A DNA stretch of 64,000 nucleotides, from the NCBI RefSeq assembly GCF_007748035.1, contig NZ_CP036278.1, forward strand, positions 6,324,001 through 6,388,000. The letters run 5' to 3'. A program made the position numbers and the translations under genes. The notes beneath the pieces are model-generated. The model was given only the letters and a program-made list of their open reading frames with translations, had not been told where the DNA came from and ran no database searches. This stretch comes from Aeoliella mucimassa (GTDB lineage: Bacteria > Planctomycetota > Planctomycetia > Pirellulales > Lacipirellulaceae). This document shows positions 34,182-42,833 of this stretch, in pieces (within the stretch, counting starts at the first letter, position 1; each line of letters opens with the position of its first letter).

Positions 34182-35555
34182 CTATCGTGCGGAGGGAGCA
34201 TCCTTCGCACGCTCCACCTGGTACCGTTCGATCATCTCGGCCAATCGGTCGGGATGATCGTCGGCCAGGTTGGTGGATTCGTTTGGGTCGTTCGACAAGT
34301 CGTACAACTGCCATGGCTGGTTGCGCCGGCGGACGATCTTCCAATCGCCATGCCGTACTGCTTCCCAGACTCTAGCGGAGTTCGATCCCCACACCCAGTA
34401 CAGTGTGCGAGGCTCCAAGTTGGCTGGGGGACTCTTCCCCATGAGGAGCGGCCAAACATCGCGGCCATCCACCTCCTCGGGCACAGCCGCTGGGGCCTCG
34501 CCACCTACCAAGTTGGCAAACGTCGGCATCCAGTCGACCACGTGCATCGGAGTCGTCATCTTCTGCGGCTTCAGCACGCCTGGCCAGCTAGCCAGGGCCG
34601 GCACCCGCATGCCCCCTTCGAAGGCTTCAGTCTTGCCGCCGCGAAGCGGCAGGTTCGAACTAAAGCCAGCTTCGAGTCGTGGGTCGGGCGGGGGATAGTT
34701 GCCGCCGGAGTAGGTGCCGTGGATGCCACCGTTGTCGGAAGTGAACACGATGAGTGTGTTGTCGCGCTGCCCGGTCTCTTCGAGGGCGGTGACCATTTCG
34801 CCTATCGCGGAGTCCATGTGCGACAGGGCAGCGGCAAAGAATCGCCGATCGATATTCTCGATGTGCTCGTTCATCGCGTGCCATTTCGGGTCGCCTTCGA
34901 CAATCGGCGCGTGCACTGCATTCAGGGGAACATAAAAGAACCAGGGCCCTGATTCTTTGTGCTCGCGAATCCACTTCACGGTTTCGCCGCAGGTGAGGTC
35001 GGTCGCGTGACCGGTTTCTTCGATGAACTCGAGATTGCGATGCCAGGTTTGCGTGTACTTGGGATTGTTCAGCCGGTAGCGATGGTCGTACATGCCGATC
35101 GCCCCGGCCAGTGCGCCGTGCGAGTAATCAAAGCCATGATGGTTGGGTCCCCACTTCGGCAGCGAGCCCATGTGCCATTTGCCCGACATGCCGGTCGAGT
35201 AGCCCGCCTGCTTGAACATGCGAGCCATGGTCGGGGTGCCGATCGCGTAGGCCTGGTCGTTGCTGGCATGCGTCGCATGCAACCCAAAGCGACTCGGATA
35301 CCGCCCGGTCATCAGCGCAACGCGCGTGGGAGTGCATTGGGGCTGCACGTAATGGCAATCGAGTTCGACCCCTTCGCGGGCCAATCGGTCGAGGTGCGGC
35401 GTACGCAGCTCCGAGTTGTGATAGCCTACGTCGTTCCAGCCTTGATCGTCGGAGACGATCACCAGCACGTTCGGCCGCTGAGGTTCGGTCGCCGCGGCCC
35501 CCAATAGTGCAGGGAGGGCAACGGTTAGTAAGATTGCAGGTGCGATCGAATGCAT
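34182..35555 (-). CDS. Exported FGly-type sulfatase
   Basis: This 457-residue protein is read from the ATG at 35555, preceded by GAAGGCG; the longer upstream frame is not protein-like. A signal peptide is followed by RPNVLVIVSDDQGWNDVGYH (metal-binding Asp pair) and the sulfatase signature CTPTRVALMTGRYPSRFG with Cys74, which is converted to formylglycine in this class. Also seen are GKWHMGS, DNTLIVFTSDNGG, RGGKTEAFEGGMRVP and a C-terminal arylsulfatase-type end (WQLYDLSNDPNESTNLADDH). Planctomycetes carry many such enzymes against sulfated algal polysaccharides; the exact substrate is unknown. It converges on the giant gene with 9 bp between stops. Confidence 0.93.
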   Translation of the reverse strand: MHSIAPAILLTVALPALLGAAATEPQRPNVLVIVSDDQGWNDVGYHNSELRTPHLDRLAREGVELDCHYVQPQCTPTRVALMTGRYPSRFGLHATHASNDQAYAIGTPTMARMFKQAGYSTGMSGKWHMGSLPKWGPNHHGFDYSHGALAGAIGMYDHRYRLNNPKYTQTWHRNLEFIEETGHATDLTCGETVKWIREHKESGPWFFYVPLNAVHAPIVEGDPKWHAMNEHIENIDRRFFAAALSHMDSAIGEMVTALEETGQRDNTLIVFTSDNGGIHGTYSGGNYPPPDPRLEAGFSSNLPLRGGKTEAFEGGMRVPALASWPGVLKPQKMTTPMHVVDWMPTFANLVGGEAPAAVPEEVDGRDVWPLLMGKSPPANLEPRTLYWVWGSNSARVWEAVRHGDWKIVRRRNQPWQLYDLSNDPNESTNLADDHPDRLAEMIERYQVERAKDAPSAR

Positions 35556-35853
35556 GCGTTCGCCTTCGTACGGAGAACCCGGCACCGAGCTTCCGCACAA
35601 AGAACAGCGGAATCGCTCACCGAGTGAATGGCCATGAGTCGCTAGCCAATTGTAAGCCCTGGAATCAGCCGCGGCGGACCGTTTTGGCTCTGAAGTGAGC
35701 GATGAAGCCGAAAAATGGGCCAAAAAGTAGTATTCCACATTCCACTAATTCGACAAGTCGTTTTGACTCGCACTGCTATAGTGTTTTGCTGTGGAGACAG
35801 GGACCACCGCACGAAGAGGAACCGAGATCCCTGGCCATCGATGGAGCAAGTTT

Positions 35854-36498
35854 ATGCGTGTACTGCCTGAACTGATCGAAAACAACAAGATGTGGGCCGC
35901 CAGCGTGAACGACGCCGACCCCACGTTTTTCGAACGTCTGAGCAAGAATCAATCGCCGGAGTACCTGTGGATTGGTTGTTCCGATAGTCGCGTGCCGGCC
36001 AATCAGATCGTGGGACTCGACCCGGGCGAGGTGTTCGTTCATCGAAATATCGCCAACGTGGTGGTCCATACCGACTTCAATTGCCTGAGCGTGCTGGAAT
36101 ACGCGGTCGCTGTACTCAAGGTGAAACACATTATTGTTTGTGGCCATTACGGCTGCGGCGGCGTGAAAGCGGCCAGCGAAAATCATCACCTGGGCCTCAT
36201 CGATAACTGGCTGCGCCATGTGCGCGACGTGCGTCAGAAGCACGAAGCGTTGCTCACCACCTTTCAGCCCGACAGCGTGCGGCTCGATCGTATGTGCGAA
36301 CTGAATGTGGTGGAACAGGTAAACAACGTCTGCCATACCTCGGTCGTGCAAGGCGCCTGGGAAGCAGGTCAGGAGCTAGCCGTGCATGGCTGGATTTATC
36401 GCCTGGAAACCGGTTTGATCAGCGACATGAATGTCACGGTTACCAGCCGCGATGAAATTGCCGATGCGTACCGCGTGGCCACCAATCCCGTGGCCTAG
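35854..36498 (+). CDS. can: Beta-class carbonic anhydrase
   Basis: This 214-residue enzyme interconverts CO2 and bicarbonate. Zinc ligands and catalytic pair are visible: Cys42 with Asp44 and Arg46 (GCSDSRVPANQIVGLDPGEV), then His98 and Cys101 (CGHYGCGGVKAA). The start at 35854 (MRVLPELIENNKMW) matches the usual family N-terminus; the frame is open further upstream to a GTG at 35791. The C-terminal VHGWIYRLETGLISDMNV fits the Can/CynT type. It is followed by a strong intrinsic terminator and lies divergent from the sulfatase, so it is probably a single-gene unit. Confidence 0.93.
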   Translation: MRVLPELIENNKMWAASVNDADPTFFERLSKNQSPEYLWIGCSDSRVPANQIVGLDPGEVFVHRNIANVVVHTDFNCLSVLEYAVAVLKVKHIIVCGHYGCGGVKAASENHHLGLIDNWLRHVRDVRQKHEALLTTFQPDSVRLDRMCELNVVEQVNNVCHTSVVQGAWEAGQELAVHGWIYRLETGLISDMNVTVTSRDEIADAYRVATNPVA

Positions 36499-36903
36499 CG
36501 CAACACCCTCCATCGGGTGGTGGCCAAAAAACGTTGTGGTAATCGCCTGCAGATATGATCTAATAGTCCGTAGTCGATCGCGAGTGATCGACTACGGGCT
36601 GTTTTTTTTGGCAGCTCGCCGTGTAAGTCGGTAAAGTCGTGGTCGGTGTTCAACCTCGACTTGCCAAACAATCGACGTGATCGACCTCCACAGGGAGTGA
36701 TGGGGTCCGAAGCGACGATCGCGTTGCAGCGGTAACCAGCCTCGCCATCGCCGGCGAGTAGCTGGCACTCACGTTGCGCGATGCGTCACGATCGGCATCC
36801 CTGCACCCCCAGCGGTGGAGTGGTGTCGCCCGAGGGGGGCAATGGAAACCTTGGTTTCTCCATGGCTTCTCCCTACGGTCCTCCACCCTGACTCGAAAAA
36901 GCC
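36499..36903. other. 405-bp gap with terminator and upstream hairpin
   Basis: The gap contains the carbonic anhydrase terminator (36565-36609) and, near the next gene, an inverted repeat ATGGAAACC..GGTTTCTCCAT (36842-36863). Nothing else was recognised; the short frames on either strand are not supported. Confidence 0.5.
36565..36609 (+). terminator. Strong intrinsic terminator after carbonic anhydrase
   Basis: A 15-bp stem (36565-36579 with 36586-36600, one G-U pair) closes a six-base loop GCGAGT and is followed after one G by eight T (36602-36609). It lies 67 bp after the carbonic anhydrase stop. Confidence 0.92.
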
Positions 36904-36927
36904 ATGCATCGCACAAGTTTAACCATC

Positions 36928-38595
36928 ATGAAAACGCTCGCCCTGCTCGCCATGACGTTCACGTTGGTCGTCGGCAGCCACTCCATCAGTCTAGCGGCCG
37001 ACAACTCCGCTGCCATCGAAGCCGAACTGGTAGTCTATGGCGATACTTCCGGGGGAGTCTCCGCGGCCGTGCAAGCGGCTCGCATGGGACATCGCGTGGT
37101 GCTGGTCTCTCCGTATGGCCATCTCGGCGGCATGTCGAGCAGCGGCCTCGGTTGGACCGACATCGGCAACAAAGCCATCCTGGGGGGCATTTGCCACGAG
37201 TTTTACCACCGCATCTATCAGCATTACCAACAAGAATCGGCCTGGAACCATCAGCCGCGAGAGAAGTTCAACAACGTCGGGCAGGGGGTCCCTGCGCTCG
37301 ACGAGAAGACCGAGTTGGCCTCGACGTTCGAACCCAAAATCGCCGAGCAGGTATTCGACCAACTGATCGCCGAGGCTGGCGTGACCGTCGTCGACGGGCG
37401 ACTCGCCGAGCAGCAAGGCGCGGTGATGAGCGACAACCGTCTCACCGCGATTCGCCTGGAGGATGGGCGCGTGCTGGCTGGCCGGGTGTTTGTGGATGCC
37501 ACCTACGAAGGCGATCTGTACGCCCAGGCGGGCGTGTCGTTCTTTGTCGGGCGGGAATCCAACGAGCAGTACAACGAAACCGGCAACGGCATCACCGGCC
37601 CACTCGGCGGCAATCAACTGCCCGACGGCATCGATCCCTACATCGTGCCTGGCGACGCATCGAGCGGCCTGATCGCCGGCGTGAACCCCACGATGGGTGG
37701 CCCCGTCGGCAGCGGCGACCAACGCCTGCAAGCGTACTGCTACCGGTTGGTGCTCACCGACTTGCCGCGAAATCGGGTGCCGATTGAAAAGCCGGCGGAC
37801 TACGACGAAGCAGCGTACGAGATCCTGTTTCGAGCAATCGAAGTGGGGCAAACAAGCCGCTTCTTCAAGTTGGATTGGGTACCGAATCGCAAAACCGACT
37901 CGAACAACGCCAGTGGTATTTCGTTCGACTACATCGGCGGCAACTACGGCGACGACTGGAACTGGACCACGCTCAGCTACGCCGAGCGGGAGGAAAACGC
38001 GGCCAAGCATCGCGATTGGCAGCTCGGCCTGATCTGGACCTTGCAACATCACCCGCGGGTGCCGGAGTCGGTCCGCCGGCGATACCTACCGGTGGGACTC
38101 TCCAAGGACGAATTCGCCGACAACAACCACATACCCTATAACCTTTACATCCGTGAAGGCCGGCGCATGGTGTCCGAGATGGTGATGACCGAAAACCACT
38201 GCCGCAACAAGCTACCGATCGACGATTCGATCGGCATGGGTGGCTACACGCTCGACTCGCACAACATCCAGCGATTCGTGCATAACGGGATGGTCAAGAA
38301 CGAAGGGGACATCCAAAGCCGGATCAGCGGCCCCTATCGCATCTCTTACCGCGCGATTACCCCCCGCAGAACCGAGTGCGACAACCTGCTCGTGCCAGTC
38401 GCCCTATCGGCTTCGCACATCGCCTACGGTTCGATTCGCATGGAGCCAGTGTTCATGATCCTCGGCCAATCGGCCGGTACCGCCGCTTCGATGGCCATTC
38501 GCGACGACCTACCGGTGCAAGAAGTGCCTTACACACAGCTTCGCGAGCGGTTGTTGCAGGACGACCAGCGACTCGAACTGCCCAACAAGAAGTAA
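36928..38595 (+). CDS. Exported FAD-dependent oxidoreductase
   Basis: Starting at ATG 36928 (an in-frame ATG at 36904 adds eight residues), this protein of about 555 residues has a signal peptide (LALLAMTFTLVVGSHSISLA). A Rossmann entry in the FAD-dependent oxidoreductase style of PF12831 follows: ELVVYGDTSGGVSAAVQAAR with MGHRVVLVSPYGHLGGMSSS. Other pieces are GRVFVDATYEGDLYAQAGVS, SYRAITPRRTECDNLLVPVA and a C-terminal GQSAGTAASMAI. Such proteins are abundant in planctomycetes, often near sulfatases, and are thought to act outside the cytoplasm on sugars or other polyols. Substrate unknown. Its stop is 4 bp from the convergent DUF368 stop. Confidence 0.88.
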   Translation: MKTLALLAMTFTLVVGSHSISLAADNSAAIEAELVVYGDTSGGVSAAVQAARMGHRVVLVSPYGHLGGMSSSGLGWTDIGNKAILGGICHEFYHRIYQHYQQESAWNHQPREKFNNVGQGVPALDEKTELASTFEPKIAEQVFDQLIAEAGVTVVDGRLAEQQGAVMSDNRLTAIRLEDGRVLAGRVFVDATYEGDLYAQAGVSFFVGRESNEQYNETGNGITGPLGGNQLPDGIDPYIVPGDASSGLIAGVNPTMGGPVGSGDQRLQAYCYRLVLTDLPRNRVPIEKPADYDEAAYEILFRAIEVGQTSRFFKLDWVPNRKTDSNNASGISFDYIGGNYGDDWNWTTLSYAEREENAAKHRDWQLGLIWTLQHHPRVPESVRRRYLPVGLSKDEFADNNHIPYNLYIREGRRMVSEMVMTENHCRNKLPIDDSIGMGGYTLDSHNIQRFVHNGMVKNEGDIQSRISGPYRISYRAITPRRTECDNLLVPVALSASHIAYGSIRMEPVFMILGQSAGTAASMAIRDDLPVQEVPYTQLRERLLQDDQRLELPNKK

Positions 38596-38599
38596 CCCA

Positions 38600-39547
38600 C
38601 TAGCCCTTCGCCGATTTGCGATTTTGCGCCAGATAGTCGGCCACCAACACAAACGCGAAAGAACCAACCGCCAGCGCTAAGCAATAGATCACCTGGGTAT
38701 TAAACTCAGCAGGCCAATCGGGGCGAGTAATGCCCTCCGGCGCGTCGGCTACCTGATTTTGCCAGGGCCAGATTTTGGCCAGCGAACCGAGCATGAATCC
38801 ACCTAACAACGAGATGGTTGGCACATAGAACCGCGAGAGTAACGCCTTGAGAATCTTGCTAAACACCAGTAGCCCAATCAGACATCCCGACGCAAACACC
38901 ACCAGCGTGGTGAGTTCGTCGCGAGTTAGTTGACCAGCTTTCAGGTGATGCACGATCTCGATGATTTGATGATATTTACCCAAGAGCAAGAGGATATACG
39001 AACCGCTGATACCTGGCAGAATCATCGCACAGATGCCCACGGCCCCACATCCAAACACGTAGAGCAGGTTGTCCTGCGGTTGGAGATACCCACCCAGTAC
39101 CAGCCAGGTGGCCAGACAAGCACCGATGATCGCCATGATCACGCACTGCGTTTGCTGTGCGGGGGTCTTCGGCCCCACGAGTCGTAACACCAGAATGCCA
39201 GAAGCGAGAATAAGCCCGAAGAAAACCGACATGGTTAGCTCGGGATATTCATCGAGCAAGTGATGAATCACGCCGGAGAGCAGTAACACACTAGAACCAA
39301 TCCCCAAGACCAACGTGAGGAGAAAACGCAGATCGAGGTACTCGGCCGCTTCCCGCCACTTGGCGGACTTTAGCAAGCCGAAAAGAGTACCGTCTACATG
39401 GCTAATAGCCGTAAGCAGACGAGGATAGATACCCAACAACAGCGCGACAGTCCCCCCCGAAACGCCGGGTACGATGTCGGCAGCCCCCATACACAACCCA
39501 CGCAGTACGTTCGCGACGTCTTTGATTATCGAATGTTTATCGGCCAT
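38600..39547 (-). CDS. DUF368 membrane protein, probable undecaprenyl-phosphate translocase
   Basis: This 315-residue polytopic protein carries the DUF368 hallmark LRGLCMGAADIVPGVSGGTV near the N-terminus and its internal repeat AMILPGISGSYILLLLGKYH, giving an inverted-repeat topology. Recent work assigns DUF368 proteins (PopT) to recycling of undecaprenyl phosphate across the membrane for wall and polysaccharide synthesis. It is divergent from ispE, which supplies isoprenoid precursors, with 245 bp between the starts. The shared theme of polyprenyl lipid supply is suggestive but not proof of co-regulation. Confidence 0.9.
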   Translation of the reverse strand: MADKHSIIKDVANVLRGLCMGAADIVPGVSGGTVALLLGIYPRLLTAISHVDGTLFGLLKSAKWREAAEYLDLRFLLTLVLGIGSSVLLLSGVIHHLLDEYPELTMSVFFGLILASGILVLRLVGPKTPAQQTQCVIMAIIGACLATWLVLGGYLQPQDNLLYVFGCGAVGICAMILPGISGSYILLLLGKYHQIIEIVHHLKAGQLTRDELTTLVVFASGCLIGLLVFSKILKALLSRFYVPTISLLGGFMLGSLAKIWPWQNQVADAPEGITRPDWPAEFNTQVIYCLALAVGSFAFVLVADYLAQNRKSAKG

Positions 39548-39631
39548 GTCGTTTTCGGGACAAATGGTGGATGTAGGTGTGACCGTAGGGGGTTTAGAGG
39601 AATCGGTCGGGCGAGGTCGAAATCTTTTAGA

Positions 39632-39660
39632 TTGACCGCAGCCGAGAAACGATATAAAAT
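39632..39660 (+). promoter_or_regulatory. Possible sigma70-type promoter for ispE
   Basis: TTGACC (39632-39637) and TAAAAT (39655-39660) are spaced by 17 bases in an AT-richer patch 133 bp upstream of the ispE start. Planctomycete promoters are poorly defined by sequence alone, so this is tentative. Confidence 0.3.
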
Positions 39661-39792
39661 CCTACGCCATCATAGTTTACGATTATTGAGTCATTAAATC
39701 CGGGCGGTAGCAGTATTGTCAATTTCCCGAGCTGTAACGGCAGGGAAATCACTTAGCCACATGTCGAACACGCCGTTTCCACCAGTGAGAGC

Positions 39793-40704
39793 ATGTTTTT
39801 TGAGTGCAGCAACAATGGATGCGTGGTTCATACTTCCGCCAAAATAAACCTGGGTCTGGAAGTCTTGGGTCGACTATCCGACGGATATCACCAAGTCGAG
39901 ACGCTACTAATTCCTGTGCGTCTGTGCGATACACTTGTCTACTCGCCGACCGCTAATCCGCTGCAACTCAAGCTGATTGGCACCCCAAGCTGCCCTGCTA
40001 GCTCGCTTGCTTGCGATCCTGAGCAAAATCTGGTGACCAAGGCCGCAGAGCTGCTGGCAGACGAGACCGGCCGCACGGCTACCGGCATGCTGCAACTGCA
40101 CAAACGCATTCCGACGCAAGCCGGTTTGGGAGGTGGTTCGAGCGACGCGGCAGCGACGCTGGCTCTGCTCAATCGGGCGTGGAAACTCAACCTTCCCACC
40201 TCGCGACTGGTGGAACTCGCTAAGCAACTGGGGACCGATGTGCCGTTCTTCCTGACTCCTGGAGCCGCGTTCGGCACCGGACGAGGGGAACAGCTCGAGC
40301 CGGTCCCCTTCCCCGCGGGGGTGCCGCTGGTGCTCGTAAAACCGCCGGTCGGTTTGTCGACGCCCGAGGTGTTCGCCGCGTTGGGACTCGCGCCAGGCGA
40401 GTCGGCCAGCCAGGCTTCGGGTTACTGCAAACGCCTTGTGGATCATCTGAGGCGACATGCTCCCATCACTCAATGGCGGAACTTGGTACGTAACTCGCTT
40501 CAGCCGGCAGCGATTCGGCTGAGCGATTGGATAGATAAAATCGCCGACGCATTTCATCGTCTTCCGGTGGTCCTCCACCAGATGACGGGCAGTGGCAGCG
40601 GCTATTATGCTGTATGTCGATCGTGGCGCGAGGCACGTTGCATCGCATCGCGCTTGAGGGGGCAACATGGGCAGTTCGCGTTGGCGACTCGCACCTGCCT
40701 GTAG
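39793..40704 (+). CDS. ispE: 4-diphosphocytidyl-2-C-methyl-D-erythritol kinase
   Basis: This 303-residue GHMP kinase performs the ATP-dependent phosphorylation step of the MEP pathway to isopentenyl diphosphate. Lys17 ([20 protein letters not shown]) and Asp149 ([20 protein letters not shown]) are the catalytic pair positions, and the GHMP ATP-binding loop [12 protein letters not shown] is at 111-122. The N-terminal ten residues ([10 protein letters not shown]) are atypical; no later in-frame ATG precedes the core. The spoVG-like gene follows 28 bp downstream, the same gene neighbourhood seen in Firmicutes, where ispE, purR, yabJ and spoVG are adjacent. Confidence 0.93.
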   Translation: MFFECSNNGCVVHTSAKINLGLEVLGRLSDGYHQVETLLIPVRLCDTLVYSPTANPLQLKLIGTPSCPASSLACDPEQNLVTKAAELLADETGRTATGMLQLHKRIPTQAGLGGGSSDAAATLALLNRAWKLNLPTSRLVELAKQLGTDVPFFLTPGAAFGTGRGEQLEPVPFPAGVPLVLVKPPVGLSTPEVFAALGLAPGESASQASGYCKRLVDHLRRHAPITQWRNLVRNSLQPAAIRLSDWIDKIADAFHRLPVVLHQMTGSGSGYYAVCRSWREARCIASRLRGQHGQFALATRTCL

Positions 40705-40732
40705 TCGTGCTGGTTCGCAAGGAGATCTGGCA

Positions 40733-41350
40733 GTGGAAATCACCGAAGTTCGCATCAAACTCATGGACGAACCTGGGGAACGTCTCAAGGCGTTCTGTTC
40801 CATAACGTTTGACGATTGTTTCGTTATCCGCGATCTGAAAATCATCGAAGGCACCACCGGGCCTTTCGTTGCCATGCCCAGTCGCAAACTCACCGCACAC
40901 TGTCCTGGCTGCGGCATGAAGAACCACCTGCGGAGCAACTATTGCAACCAGTGTGGTCGAAAGCTCGACGCCAACCAGGCCATTCGGCAGGCAGATGGTC
41001 GGGCGAAGCTGTACGCCGACATCGCCCATCCGATTAATTCGGAGTGCCGGGAGCAGATTCAGGAAGTCGTCATTCGAGAGTTCACCGAAGAGATTGAACG
41101 CTCGAAACTCCCCGGCTACGTCTCGCGGTACGACGATTACGACGAAGAGTACTCGGCGCCGCCGAATCGTACGACTCGCGTGGACGAAGCCCACGATGGG
41201 CATTCGAGTGCCACGCCGCATCATCCACCACCATCGTCGCCGGCGACGCAGTCGGTTTCGGCCAAGCCCTCCGGCGGGGGGCACCAGCCGGCTCCCAAAC
41301 CACCGCAACAAGGTAGCGATGGTTTCGGTGCTGGTATTTTCGGCGACTGA
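40733..41350 (+). CDS. spoVG: SpoVG-family protein with inserted zinc ribbon
   Basis: Start GTG 40733, with AAGGAG eight bases upstream; 205 residues. Residues 1-51 ([11 protein letters not shown] to [10 protein letters not shown]) and about 95-123 ([20 protein letters not shown]) are the two halves of SpoVG. In Bacillus these are joined by a short loop of about six residues. Here the loop is replaced by a zinc ribbon with Cys57, Cys60, Cys71 and Cys74 ([20 protein letters not shown]). A low-complexity Pro/Ser/Gly tail of about 75 residues follows. SpoVG proteins bind nucleic acids and act as global regulators. The planctomycete form presumably keeps binding, with an added zinc module. Confidence 0.9.
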   Translation: MEITEVRIKLMDEPGERLKAFCSITFDDCFVIRDLKIIEGTTGPFVAMPSRKLTAHCPGCGMKNHLRSNYCNQCGRKLDANQAIRQADGRAKLYADIAHPINSECREQIQEVVIREFTEEIERSKLPGYVSRYDDYDEEYSAPPNRTTRVDEAHDGHSSATPHHPPPSSPATQSVSAKPSGGGHQPAPKPPQQGSDGFGAGIFGD

Positions 41351-41371
41351 TTCCGGCAGCTCGCTGCTTTG

Positions 41372-42763
41372 TTACTCGGTGCGATAGGTTTCGCCCTGGC
41401 GGAATCGCTTTAGCCGCTCACGGTATTCGCGTTTGTCGTTGGCGTCGGTCGCCAGTACGATGGCTTGCTCCTCGTACGCAATCGCTTGCTGAAAGTCGCC
41501 TGCGGTCGCGTGGGCGACGGCCAGCGTATCGAGCACCATCGGGTCTTCGTTGCCAAGCAAGCGAGCCAGGCGACTGGCTGCTTCGATGGCCTGCTGGCCG
41601 TTGCGGTAGCGATCGAGCGGGCAGGTTGCCAGCAACCAGGCGGTGCTGTGGTACGCCCGCGCCGAGCGCGGATTCAACCGCAACGAACGCTCGAAGTCGG
41701 CGGCCGCTTGCTCGTACAACGCCTGGCTGGCAAACAGGTTGCCCCGGCCCAGGTAGGCTTCGCTCGATCCGGGATCGATACGCAGCGCGGTGTTAAAGTC
41801 GCTGGCCGCTTCGTTCGCTTTTCCCATCTGGGTGTAGGCGGCTCCGCGGGCGGAGTACAAATCGGCCTCGTTCGGCATGGCCTGGATGGCCACGTTGTAG
41901 TCGTCGACCGCTTCGGGCCACCGCTCCATCTGGCTCAGCAGCTCCGCTCGGTTGTAGCGAGCGACCGCAAAACCGGGCGCCAGGTCGACCACCCGATTGA
42001 AGTCCGACAGGGCTTCGGTGTGCTTTGCATAACGGGCGAGGGTTACCCCGCGGTTGTGCATCGCTTGCCAGCAGGTGCCATCCAGCAGAATGGCTTCCTG
42101 AAAGTCATCAAACGCGTCGTGTTCGTTGCCACCGGCGACGAGCAGCTCGCCCCGGCGGTTGTAGGCCCAGGCACCTAGGCGGGCGAGGGCCTGCCCGGTC
42201 GACTGGTCGGGCCCGGCGTCGATCGCCCGATGGCACTGGTCGATCACGTCGCCGTAGTCGCCGACCGAGGTCGCATCGACCGCCAGCTCGCGGGCGACTA
42301 CTAGCAGCGCGGCCGACCGCGACGGAACATGCTCCATCTTGGCCATGGCCAGCTGAATGACCTGCTCGGCGGTCTTGGGAGGGGTCTGATCGTCGACCAC
42401 CACGGCCGGACCCTCAGGCTCCACCGGTTCGATTTTCTGCAGCTCCACCGGCTCGGGAAGCAGCCAGGCAGGCTGCCCGAGTTCGGCCATGGCGGCCGGT
42501 TCCGGCGGGTTTTCAGCGTCCGGCGCTGCGGATGCTGGCACCGTGACCGGCGTCGCGGCTGGCTTCTCCGGCTTGGCGGCTCGCCAGTAGCTGGCAAGCT
42601 CCACGCCGGGTAGTTGCTGCGGTAACTCCACCCGCTCAACAGCGGGTGGAGCAACCGGGTTCACGATTTGGTCGGGTATCGCAACAGGTGGCTCCGCACC
42701 TGCGGGGGCGCACCCCCACGCGAGTACCGGGACTGTCAGCAGCCAGTGTTTCATCATCCCCAT
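41372..42763 (-). CDS. Exported TPR protein
   Basis: This 463-residue protein has an N-terminal hydrophobic signal (HWLLTVPVLAWGCAPAGA). The Cys at 18 sits in an atypical lipobox, so lipidation is uncertain. A Pro/Ala/Glu-rich linker (residues 25-140) precedes at least eight tetratricopeptide repeats: TCWQAMHNRGVTLARYAKHT, PGFAVARYNRAELLSQMERW, NEADLYSARGAAYTQMGKAN, PGSSEAYLGRGNLFASQALY and PRSARAYHSTAWLLATCPLD. It probably scaffolds an envelope complex. It converges on the spoVG gene with 21 bp between stops, and its start is 71 bp from the fumarase stop on the same strand. Confidence 0.85.
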   Translation of the reverse strand: MGMMKHWLLTVPVLAWGCAPAGAEPPVAIPDQIVNPVAPPAVERVELPQQLPGVELASYWRAAKPEKPAATPVTVPASAAPDAENPPEPAAMAELGQPAWLLPEPVELQKIEPVEPEGPAVVVDDQTPPKTAEQVIQLAMAKMEHVPSRSAALLVVARELAVDATSVGDYGDVIDQCHRAIDAGPDQSTGQALARLGAWAYNRRGELLVAGGNEHDAFDDFQEAILLDGTCWQAMHNRGVTLARYAKHTEALSDFNRVVDLAPGFAVARYNRAELLSQMERWPEAVDDYNVAIQAMPNEADLYSARGAAYTQMGKANEAASDFNTALRIDPGSSEAYLGRGNLFASQALYEQAAADFERSLRLNPRSARAYHSTAWLLATCPLDRYRNGQQAIEAASRLARLLGNEDPMVLDTLAVAHATAGDFQQAIAYEEQAIVLATDANDKREYRERLKRFRQGETYRTE

Positions 42764-42833
42764 GTTCCACGCATCCTTTCGTGGGCCAAAAGGTTATCGT
42801 CAGCAGTCGTCCACCCAACGGGGGGAGTGAGGC

